Assembly (NCBI GenBank): GCA_949282345.1
Contig: CASDOQ010000028.1
Location: 1 to 36,148, forward strand
From: an uncultured bacterium
GTDB taxonomy: Bacteria; Bacillota; Clostridia; Oscillospirales; CAG-272
Direction of reading: 5' to 3'
DNA: 36,148 nt
Made by a program: the position numbers and the translations under genes. Of the stretch, positions 25,031-31,449 are shown in pieces. The notes under the pieces were generated by a model. The model searched no databases and had not been told where the DNA came from. It saw only the letters and a program-made list of their open reading frames with translations. Each line of letters begins with the position of its first letter. Within the stretch, counting starts at the first letter, position 1.

Positions 25031-26644
25031 TTACTGCGTAACGGGGGCAAAACGCGAAATCAGCGCAAGGGCGGTATGCAGTCCGTCCAGCGCCGCGCTC
25101 ATGATCCCTCCGGCGTATCCGGCCCCCTCGCCGCAGGGATACAGATTCCCGGCGCCGGGGGCGGTGCGATCCTGCTCCCGCAGAATGCGTATGGGGGCGG
25201 AGGTGCGTGTCTCGACCCCGGAAAGAACGGCGTCGGGAGCCGAAAATCCGGGCAGACGGCGGTCAAACGCGCGTATGCCGCGGGCGAGCCCCTCCGTGAC
25301 AAAGGACGGAAGGACAGTACAAAGATCGGCCGTGCGCACACCCTGCCCGTCCATATAGGTAGGGAGGATGCGCGAGGGTTCGGTCCCCCGTCTTCCCGAA
25401 AGAAAATCTCCCACCGTCATGACGGGAGCGGAATAATCACCGCCGCCGGCCGCAAAGGCCGCCCGCTCCAGCCGCCGCTGAAAGTCTATAGCACCCGCAG
25501 GGGTGTTGCCGTAGTCCTCCCGGAAGACCGAAACCGCCAGTGCGGCATTGGAATTGCGCCCGTTCCGCGCATATTCGCTCATCCCGTTAACAACCACGCC
25601 GCCTTCTTCCGAGGCGGCGGCCACCACCGTCCCGCCGGGACACATACAGAACGTATAGACGCCGCGCACCGCCGTGTCGGCAGAAAAATTATAGGCGGCA
25701 TGGCCGAGGGCCGGATGCCCGGCAAAGCGGCCGTAGAGCGCGCGGTCGACGTCGGCACACAGATGCTCGATCCGCACACCGACCGAAAAAGGCTTGGGTT
25801 CTACCGTGTAGCCGCGTTCGATAAGAGCGGCATAGGTATCGCGGGCGCTGTGCCCGACGGCAAGGATCAGGGCGCCGCAGGGGATCTCGCCCCGGTCGGT
25901 CACGGCGGCGCGGACGCGCCCGCCCGACAGCGCGGGATACAAAAACCGGGTATGATACAGAACCCGGCCGCCCGCTTCCTCCACCCGACGGAGCATCGCA
26001 TCCACGATGCGGCGCAGATGATCGGTCCCGATATGCGGCCGGGCTTCGGTCAGGATCGATTCGGGTGCGCCGAACCCGGAAAACCGGGAAAGGACATACG
26101 CCCCCATCGGATCGTTGACCCGGCAGACGAGTTTCCCGTCTGAGAAAGTACCGGCTCCGCCGGCACCGAACTGGATATTGGTATCGGGGTCAAGCACCCG
26201 CTCCTTGAGAAAGCGGGCATGCGCCTCCTGCCGCTCGGTCACGTTCCCGCCGCGCTCGAGAACCACCGGCGCATACCCCGCCTCAGCAAGCAACAGAGCG
26301 GCAAAAAGCCCGGCCGGGCCTGTCCCCACCACCACGGGGGGCGCGCCGAGCGGCTCATGGCCGGGAACGGGTACGGGAACCTCTTCCCGCAACGTAAAAA
26401 ATCCCGCGGCCGCCGCCCGTTCGCATTCCCGTGCGGTGAAAGAAGCGCGGACGGCCACCGTAACGACCAGCCGCACATCCTCGCGCCGGCGGGCATCCAC
26501 GCTCCGGCGGTAGATCGAAAAGACGGCATCCCCCGGCAGGTTCACCGTCCCGGAAAGACGCCGCCGCGCCAGAGAGAAGAACTCGCTATCGGACGTATCC
26601 GGGGGACGGCTGATGCCCCCCACCAAGACCGTCAGCAAGGCCAT
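25031..26644 (-). CDS. FAD-dependent oxidoreductase (COG2509-like)
   Basis: A 537-residue flavoprotein with a Rossmann FAD motif at about 104-132 (VVVGTGPAGLFAALLLAEAG) and ERGGNVTERQEAHARF after it. Further blocks are NIQFGAGGAGTFSDGKL, PHIGTDHLRRIV, YTFCMCPGGTVVAAASE and the C-terminal PCGEGAGYAGGIMSAALDG. The last places the flavin, as in the uncharacterised FAD-dependent dehydrogenase family. An N-terminal domain of about 95 residues precedes the FAD domain. The start has GGGAGG seven bases upstream and overlaps the previous small gene by 13 bases. The substrate is unknown; its position between cdaA and recJ gives no clear hint. Confidence 0.85.
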   Translation of the reverse strand: MALLTVLVGGISRPPDTSDSEFFSLARRRLSGTVNLPGDAVFSIYRRSVDARRREDVRLVVTVAVRASFTARECERAAAAGFFTLREEVPVPVPGHEPLGAPPVVVGTGPAGLFAALLLAEAGYAPVVLERGGNVTERQEAHARFLKERVLDPDTNIQFGAGGAGTFSDGKLVCRVNDPMGAYVLSRFSGFGAPESILTEARPHIGTDHLRRIVDAMLRRVEEAGGRVLYHTRFLYPALSGGRVRAAVTDRGEIPCGALILAVGHSARDTYAALIERGYTVEPKPFSVGVRIEHLCADVDRALYGRFAGHPALGHAAYNFSADTAVRGVYTFCMCPGGTVVAAASEEGGVVVNGMSEYARNGRNSNAALAVSVFREDYGNTPAGAIDFQRRLERAAFAAGGGDYSAPVMTVGDFLSGRRGTEPSRILPTYMDGQGVRTADLCTVLPSFVTEGLARGIRAFDRRLPGFSAPDAVLSGVETRTSAPIRILREQDRTAPGAGNLYPCGEGAGYAGGIMSAALDGLHTALALISRFAPVTQ

Positions 26645-26826
26645 GCTCCCGCCTCCCGGAAAAACTCCCGCGCGGCAAGAGAAGCCGTCGCTTCCTCAGC
26701 GGCCGGGGCGCCGATATACTCTACGGCCGCCCAAATGCAGACGGCAAGAAGAAAGCAGACGAGCAGAAGCCAGAGATTGAAACGGACGGACGTCGGACGG
26801 AGGCCCTCACGGTTTTTCTTTTTCAT
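26632..26826 (-). CDS. Small single-span membrane protein in the CdaR position
   Basis: A 64-residue protein with a basic N-terminus (MKKKNREGLRPTSVRFN), one membrane helix (about 18-38, LWLLLVCFLLAVCIWAAVEY) and a short outside tail. Its ATG overlaps the cdaA stop by four bases (ATGA), and its end overlaps the next gene by 13 bases, so it is almost certainly translated. In most Bacillota, cdaR (YbbR-domain regulator of CdaA) follows cdaA. The helix here has the LLAVxIW pattern of CdaR N-termini, but the YbbR repeats are absent. It may be a shrunken CdaR or an unrelated micro-protein; function unknown. Confidence 0.65.
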   Translation of the reverse strand: MKKKNREGLRPTSVRFNLWLLLVCFLLAVCIWAAVEYIGAPAAEEATASLAAREFFREAGAWPC

Positions 26827-27725
26827 CTGTTGTCAGCCTCCTTAAAAACGGGATTTGCCTCAGCAGAGCTGAGCAGGATTTCGGAAAGGCGGAGTTTCAG
26901 GGATTGGGAAGTATATTCCCGGGTCAGCATGCGGTTATAGGCGACCGAAATCGTTCCGGTCTCTTCCGAGACCACCACGATCACCGCATCGCAGGTCTCG
27001 CTCATCCCGATGGCCGCGCGGTGACGGGTGCCGAGATTCGGGTCGATGTCCTGCCGACGCGTCAGGGGCAGAAGGCATCCGGCCGCACAAACGCGCATAT
27101 TGCGGATGAGCACCGCCCCGTCGTGGAGCGGCGAATTGGGAAAGAAGATACTGCGCAGAATATAAGGGGACAGACTGGCATCCACGTTGACGCCGGAACG
27201 GATGATATCCCCGAGTTTCGTCGAACGCTCGATCACGATCAGGGCCCCGGTCTTCGTCCGCGCCATATCGGTCGCGGCCTCGCAGATCGCATTGATCCCC
27301 TCGACCGTCTGCTCGTTTTTCGTATCGGAAGAAAGATTTTTGATGTTTTTCAGCGGGAGTCCTCCCAGCGTTTCAAGCGCGTCCCGCAATTCGGGCTGAA
27401 AGATGATGGCAAGCATCAGGATGCCGACGTCCGCCAGCGCCCCAAGCAAGGTTCCGACCGCAGAAAGGCGAAGAAGGCGCGAGGCGAGAAGAAACGCCAT
27501 CCAGATGGCCAGCCCCATGAGAAGTTTACCGGCACGCCTGTCCCAGAGGAAACGCGTGGCCATGTAAAGGAAGAAGGTCAAAACCAAAATATCCAGCACG
27601 CTCCGCACAATATCCAGCGCGCTCATCGCAGCGATCCGCTGTCCGAGAAAAGAAAAGAAATCGGAATAATTCCCCCGCCCGAGCGCAAAAGCACTGCCGG
27701 ACAGAATGTACTGCCCTGTCAACAT
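26823..27725 (-). CDS. cdaA: Diadenylate cyclase CdaA
   Basis: A membrane-bound c-di-AMP synthase of 300 residues. Three hydrophobic helices (about 39-113) precede the DAC domain, which has the active-site DGA at 202-204 in SPLHDGAVLI and GTRHRAAIGMSE (232-243), then VVSEETGTISVA. The protein is slightly longer than usual owing to about 30 extra N-terminal residues. The chosen ATG has GGATGGAG upstream; an internal ATG (Met34) would give the usual length but has no ribosome site. Longer frames would cross the promoter and an opposite gene. A good sigma-A promoter lies just upstream. No glmM follows. Confidence 0.95.
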   Translation of the reverse strand: MLTGQYILSGSAFALGRGNYSDFFSFLGQRIAAMSALDIVRSVLDILVLTFFLYMATRFLWDRRAGKLLMGLAIWMAFLLASRLLRLSAVGTLLGALADVGILMLAIIFQPELRDALETLGGLPLKNIKNLSSDTKNEQTVEGINAICEAATDMARTKTGALIVIERSTKLGDIIRSGVNVDASLSPYILRSIFFPNSPLHDGAVLIRNMRVCAAGCLLPLTRRQDIDPNLGTRHRAAIGMSETCDAVIVVVSEETGTISVAYNRMLTREYTSQSLKLRLSEILLSSAEANPVFKEADNR

Positions 27726-27759
27726 AAAACTCCATCCTAATAAAGCAAATAGTAAAAAT

Positions 27760-27788
27760 ATAATATCATAAGGCGGCGGGAATTGCAA
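27760..27788 (-). promoter_or_regulatory. Sigma-A promoter of cdaA and its operon
   Basis: On the minus strand TTGCAA (27788-27783), a 17-base spacer and TATTAT (27765-27760). The leader to the cdaA ATG would be about 30 bases. It is the only promoter I recognise for the eleven-gene run down to mazG. Confidence 0.75.
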
Positions 27789-27828
27789 TAGCCCGTAAAG
27801 AATAATGAGGCCTTTTTTCAAAAAAACC

Positions 27829-27857
27829 TTGACGCGGGAGAAAAGATGCTGTATAAT
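27829..27857 (+). promoter_or_regulatory. Sigma-A promoter of the Crp-family/ABC operon
   Basis: TTGACG (27829-27834), a 17-base spacer and the perfect -10 TATAAT (27852-27857). It is divergent from the cdaA promoter; the two -35 boxes are about 40 bases apart. Confidence 0.9.
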
Positions 27858-27875
27858 TGTCTCAAATGAGACAAT
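27856..27875 (+). promoter_or_regulatory. 20-bp palindromic operator over the transcription start
   Basis: ATTGTCTCA, a two-base AA centre, then TGAGACAAT: a perfect palindrome that begins in the last two bases of the -10 box and covers the expected start point. This position suits repression of the promoter, most simply autorepression by the Crp/Fnr-family protein encoded 16 bases downstream. Confidence 0.75.
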
Positions 27876-27890
27876 CAGGAGGAACGAAAC

Positions 27891-28589
27891 ATGACGCTCC
27901 CTCCCCTGCCGGCCGGTATCCCGGCAACCGGGGCCGACCGCGCCAGACTGCGCGAATGCTTTCTTTTTTCGGGACTGACCGACAAAGAAGCCGAAAAAGC
28001 CGAAGCGCTGGCCGATGCGCACGTATACCGCTATGCCGCCGGGGAAAACGTAACGGTAGCCGGATGCGTCTTCCCGTTTTTCGGGCTTTTGCTCTCGGGC
28101 GGGCTCTGCGTGAATCGGGCCGGGGAGCCGCGCCGAGTCATCCTGAACCTGCTCCGCCCGGGGGACACCTTCGGGGTGGCGTCGCTTTTCGGCGGAGAGG
28201 GCGGCTTTCCGACGACCGTCACGGCGAGTGCCGATTCTTCGGTTCTTCTTCTCCGGCAGGAAAATGTGGAACGGCTCCTTGCCGAGATCCCCGAAGCGGC
28301 ACGCGCCTATATCGGCTTTCTCTCCGACAGGATCCGCTTTCTCAACCGGCGGATCGATTCCTTTGCCGGACGGACGGCCGAGGAAAAAGTGGCCGCGTTC
28401 CTCCTGCGCACCGAGGGGAGCAAGGCTCGACTTCCCGTCTCCCGGCAGGCGCTCGCCTCGGTCCTGGGTCTTGGCCGTGCATCTCTCTACCGCGCGCTGG
28501 GATCTATGGAAGAAAAAGGGCTGATCCGCGTCAGCCGCAATCAGATCGAGATCCTGAATGCCGAAAAACTCAAAAAACTGATACTTTAA
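27891..28589 (+). CDS. Crp/Fnr-family transcriptional regulator
   Basis: A 232-residue regulator with an N-terminal cyclic-nucleotide-binding-like beta-roll (about 20-140; LRPGDTFGVASLFGGEG holds the family glycine-rich turn), a dimer helix (about 135-160) and a C-terminal winged helix (LPVSRQALASVLGLGRASLY, about 181-200). No four-cysteine Fe-S motif of true Fnr is present, and its ligand is not known. The ATG has AGGAGG eight bases upstream. It is the first gene of an operon whose other members form an ABC importer, so it probably controls uptake of that substrate and itself through the palindrome just upstream. Confidence 0.92.
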   Translation: MTLPPLPAGIPATGADRARLRECFLFSGLTDKEAEKAEALADAHVYRYAAGENVTVAGCVFPFFGLLLSGGLCVNRAGEPRRVILNLLRPGDTFGVASLFGGEGGFPTTVTASADSSVLLLRQENVERLLAEIPEAARAYIGFLSDRIRFLNRRIDSFAGRTAEEKVAAFLLRTEGSKARLPVSRQALASVLGLGRASLYRALGSMEEKGLIRVSRNQIEILNAEKLKKLIL

Positions 28590-28606
28590 CCGAAAGAGGT
28601 ATAAAA

Positions 28607-29653
28607 ATGAAAAGAATACTTTGCACAATTCTCGCCCTTTGCCTGCTTCTTCCCACGCTTTTCTCCTGTGGAAGCGATCCCGCCTCCACCGAAGGAACCA
28701 CTGTGACGACGAAGGATGACACCGTCACGACAGCCCCTCCCGCTGACACGACGACCGTCCGGGTCGGATTGCTTTCGGGTACGACCGGCATGGGCGCCGC
28801 GAAGATGCGGAAGGATGGCGACCCGCGTTATCACTTCACCCCCTACTCCGTGCCCGACGCCCTGCTTTCGGATCTGATCGCGGGGAGGGTCGATCTGGCG
28901 ACTCTGCCGACCAATGCGGCCGCCAAACTCTACAATAAGACCGGCGGCAACATCCGTATGCTGGCTCTCAATACCCTCGGCGTTCTGCACGTTCTGGATC
29001 GGACGGGCAGCATTCACAGTCTTGACGACCTGGCCGGGAAAACCGTCTACGTGCCGATGGCGGGACAGAACCCCGAATATATCTTCCGCCACATTCTTGA
29101 GAAAAACGGTCTTACCGGCTCCGTGACAGTCAAGACCGACATTTCGGATGCCGATGCGTTGGCCTCCGCCCTGCTTGCCGACAGCGGCGAATACGCCGAC
29201 GTGCAGATCATTGTTCTCCCCGAGCCGAAGGTGACTGTCACGGAGATGCAGGCGAAGCAAAAAGGGATCTCCTGCACCGACGCCATCGATCTGACGGTCG
29301 AATGGAACAAGGTGGAAAGCGCCCCGATCCCGCAAGGCTGTCTCGTTGCCCGGAAGGATTTTCTTGAAGCGCATCCCGCCGCAGTCAATGAATTCCTGGC
29401 CGCGTACAAGGATTCGATCGAATATATGACCGCCCCCGAGAACCTCGAAGCGGCGGCCGCATTGCTGGTCGAATTCGAGATCATTCCGAAAGCGCCTATC
29501 GCCAAAGCCGCCCTGCCGGAATGCAGCATCGCTTATCTGGACGGACAGGAGATGAAGGATTCGCTAACCGCTTTCTACGCGATCCTCTACGGTTTTGACC
29601 CGAAATCGGTCGGCAATACTCTGCCCGGCAATGACTTCTATTATCTGCCGTAA
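28607..29653 (+). CDS. ABC importer substrate-binding lipoprotein (NMT1/SsuA-like)
   Basis: A 348-residue secreted lipoprotein. The signal peptide ends in the lipobox LFSC (Cys21), followed by a Thr-rich linker of about 30 residues. The mature domain is a type-II periplasmic-binding-like fold of the nitrate/sulfonate/thiamine-precursor group: DLIAGRVDLATLPTNAAAKL, SLDDLAGKTVYVP, and EFLAAYKDSIEYM near the end. These are usual in NMT1/SsuA-type proteins. The start has AAAGAGG seven bases upstream and lies 17 bases after the regulator. The ligand cannot be read from the sequence; candidates include sulfonates and pyrimidine precursors. Confidence 0.88.
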   Translation: MKRILCTILALCLLLPTLFSCGSDPASTEGTTVTTKDDTVTTAPPADTTTVRVGLLSGTTGMGAAKMRKDGDPRYHFTPYSVPDALLSDLIAGRVDLATLPTNAAAKLYNKTGGNIRMLALNTLGVLHVLDRTGSIHSLDDLAGKTVYVPMAGQNPEYIFRHILEKNGLTGSVTVKTDISDADALASALLADSGEYADVQIIVLPEPKVTVTEMQAKQKGISCTDAIDLTVEWNKVESAPIPQGCLVARKDFLEAHPAAVNEFLAAYKDSIEYMTAPENLEAAAALLVEFEIIPKAPIAKAALPECSIAYLDGQEMKDSLTAFYAILYGFDPKSVGNTLPGNDFYYLP

Positions 29654-30419
29654 AGTCGGTCGGACCGCCCTTCGCATCCTTGCCCCGCTTGTCTCCTTTA
29701 TCGGGTTGTGGTGGGCGGTGGCCGCTCTTCTGGATTCGCCTCTTTTGCTTCCGGCGCCGGATGCCGTCTTCCTTTCGTTTCTTTCCCTGCTTTCTGACGG
29801 AGGATTCTTTGGAGCGGTCGCTTTCTCTTTCCTTCGGGTGCTTGGCGGCCTCGGGATCGGGATCGCAGGCGGGATCCTGCTTTCGCTTCTCATCTTTTTC
29901 TTCCCCCGGGCAGAAGTTTTCGTCAAGCCTTTTCTGACGGTCGTGCGTGCCACGCCCGTGGCCTCCTTCGTGATGCTGATCTGGTGTTTCACCGGCTCTT
30001 CTGTCCTGCCGCTCGTCATCGCGGCACTGATGGTCCTCCCCATCGTTTCCGAAAATCTGATCGCCGGATTGCGGAGTGCGCCGTCCTCGCTTCTCGAGGT
30101 CGCGCGGGTCTTCCGTCTCTCGGCGCGGGACACTTTTTTCCACTGCCGCGTCCCCGCCGCAGTCCCCTCCCTGCTCAGCGCACTCCGGGGCTCTGCCGGG
30201 TTCGCCTGGAAAGCAGGGATCGCCGCCGAGATCCTTTCAACGGCCGCCCCCTCGGTCGGGAGGATGATCTATTACGCGAAGGTATATATGGAGACCGAAA
30301 AAGTCTTTTCCCTGACCGTCGCCGTGATCCTGCTCAGCCTGTTATTCGAATTTATCGTAAATAAAACTTTTCATATTTTACAAGGAGGTCGGAAGAGTGG
30401 CGGAACTTCGGTTGATTAA
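29631..30419 (+). CDS. ABC importer permease
   Basis: A membrane protein of 262 residues of the SsuC/TauC-type permease family. The N-terminus PLVSFIGLWWAVAALL and LLLPAPDAVFLSF are typical, as is the EAA loop that contacts the ATPase (EVARVFRLSARDTFFHCRVP, about 159-178). Five to six membrane helices are visible. The ATG at 29631 overlaps the binding-protein gene by 23 bases; no good ribosome site is seen, so translational coupling is likely and the start is tentative. It overlaps the ATPase gene by 23 bases. Confidence 0.88.
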   Translation: MTSIICRKVGRTALRILAPLVSFIGLWWAVAALLDSPLLLPAPDAVFLSFLSLLSDGGFFGAVAFSFLRVLGGLGIGIAGGILLSLLIFFFPRAEVFVKPFLTVVRATPVASFVMLIWCFTGSSVLPLVIAALMVLPIVSENLIAGLRSAPSSLLEVARVFRLSARDTFFHCRVPAAVPSLLSALRGSAGFAWKAGIAAEILSTAAPSVGRMIYYAKVYMETEKVFSLTVAVILLSLLFEFIVNKTFHILQGGRKSGGTSVD

Positions 30420-31074
30420 CCTCACCAAGCGATTCGGGAGCCGCACTCTCTTCTCGGATCTTTCTTTTGAAGCTCCCCCCACCGGGCTCGTCCTGCTGAC
30501 TGGCCCGAGCGGATGCGGGAAGACGACGCTTTTCCGTATGATCGCGGGACTCGACCCCGACTACTCCGGAACCATCATCGGCGGGGGGATCGGGGCTGTC
30601 TCGTATGCCTTTCAGGAGCCTCGCCTCTTTCCTCATCTCGATGCCGTTGCCAATGTGACGTTAGCGCTGCGCGCTCGGATCCCCGCCCTGTCTGACGCGC
30701 GGGAAGCCGCGGAGGAAGCACTGCTCTCTCTCGGCTATGCGCGCGCGGATTTCGGCAAACGTCCGGCGGCACTCTCGGGCGGAATGCGGGAACGCGTCAA
30801 CCTGGCGCGGGCGTTAGCTCTCCCGGCGCCGATCCTTTTGCTCGATGAGCCGGAGCAGGGACTTGATGCGGCGCTTGCCGCCCGCCTGTACGAAAGAATT
30901 CAGGCAGAGGCCGGACGACGCCTCTGCCTGCTGATCAGCCATTCGCAAAAGGCCGAACTTCTCCGCCCGGACGCCCTGCTTTCGCTCTCCCCTGCCCCGG
31001 ATGCCGTTGAACCCGAAAATACCACGGGCCCCGGGATTCGGGAAAAATTTCACGAGTCCCCTTCCGGCTCTTGA
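30397..31074 (+). CDS. ABC importer ATPase
   Basis: A 225-residue ATP-binding subunit with Walker A GPSGCGKTT, Q-loop FQEPRLFPH, signature LSGGMRERVNLARAL, Walker B ILLLDEPEQGLD and H-loop LLISHS. It starts at GTG with AAGGAGG eight bases upstream. All ATPase motifs are intact; the tail after the H-loop is short and Pro-rich. Its TGA at 31072-31074 lies inside the -35 box of the thrS promoter, so there is no space for a terminator between the operons. Confidence 0.93.
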   Translation: MAELRLINLTKRFGSRTLFSDLSFEAPPTGLVLLTGPSGCGKTTLFRMIAGLDPDYSGTIIGGGIGAVSYAFQEPRLFPHLDAVANVTLALRARIPALSDAREAAEEALLSLGYARADFGKRPAALSGGMRERVNLARALALPAPILLLDEPEQGLDAALAARLYERIQAEAGRRLCLLISHSQKAELLRPDALLSLSPAPDAVEPENTTGPGIREKFHESPSGS

Positions 31075-31099
31075 CAAGCCCGCGCGGGCGTGCTATAAT
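31071..31099 (+). promoter_or_regulatory. Consensus sigma-A promoter of the thrS T-box transcript
   Basis: TTGACA (31071-31076), 17-base spacer, TATAAT (31094-31099), preceded by an extended -10 TGC. Both hexamers are perfect. The spacer contains the 12-bp palindrome GCCCGCGCGGGC (31078-31089). The -35 box overlaps the ATPase stop codon. Confidence 0.93.
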
Positions 31100-31105
31100 G
31101 CAGGA

Positions 31106-31358
31106 AAGGCCATGACGGAAAGAGTAATTGCGTATACCCCATGCAGAGAGAGAAACGCTTTGCTGTGAGTTTCTTATGGACGGCGCAATGAAGACCCCTC
31201 CCGAGCCGCACCGCCGAATCGTCCGAGTGGCGCAGTAAGCGGTGCCGTATTTCCACGTTACGGAGACAAGGGCCGCGCGCCCGGAGTAAAAATCAAGGTG
31301 GGACCGTGCCTCCCGTTGGCACCCTTGAAACGGTTTTTCCGTTTTCGGGGTGCTTTTT
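31106..31358 (+). promoter_or_regulatory. T-box leader (threonyl-tRNA-sensing) of thrS
   Basis: This leader should read uncharged tRNA-Thr and let transcription pass. The T-box core AAGGTGGGACCGTG is at 31295-31308, with the acceptor-end-binding TGGG bulge at 31299-31302. In Stem I, AGTA at about 31122 and GAAGACC at 31190-31196 face each other across the helix ATTGCG/CGCAAT; the codon ACC (31194-31196) is the proposed threonine specifier. A Stem III-like hairpin CGCC/GGCG lies at about 31212-31236. The terminator at 31319-31358 is the off state, competing with an antiterminator that uses the T-box core. Confidence 0.88.
31319..31358 (+). terminator. T-box-controlled terminator
   Basis: GCACCC (31319-31324) pairs with GGGTGC (31348-31353) and an inner AAACGG pairs with CCGTTT; five T follow (31354-31358). 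Formation is expected to depend on the tRNA-bound state. Confidence 0.88.
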
Positions 31359-31449
31359 CGTTTCCGTCCGTGTGTGCCTCAGCCTCCGAAACCGTCATGA
31401 CTGCCCGTATTCCGATTTCAATTATTATTTATATAAGGAGATTTTCAGC

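Noticed and set aside
27726..28628. Upstream extension of the cdaA frame giving 601 residues
   Set aside because: The extra 301 codons cross the cdaA promoter and are antisense to the Crp-family gene; the CdaA part begins at the ATG with a ribosome site.
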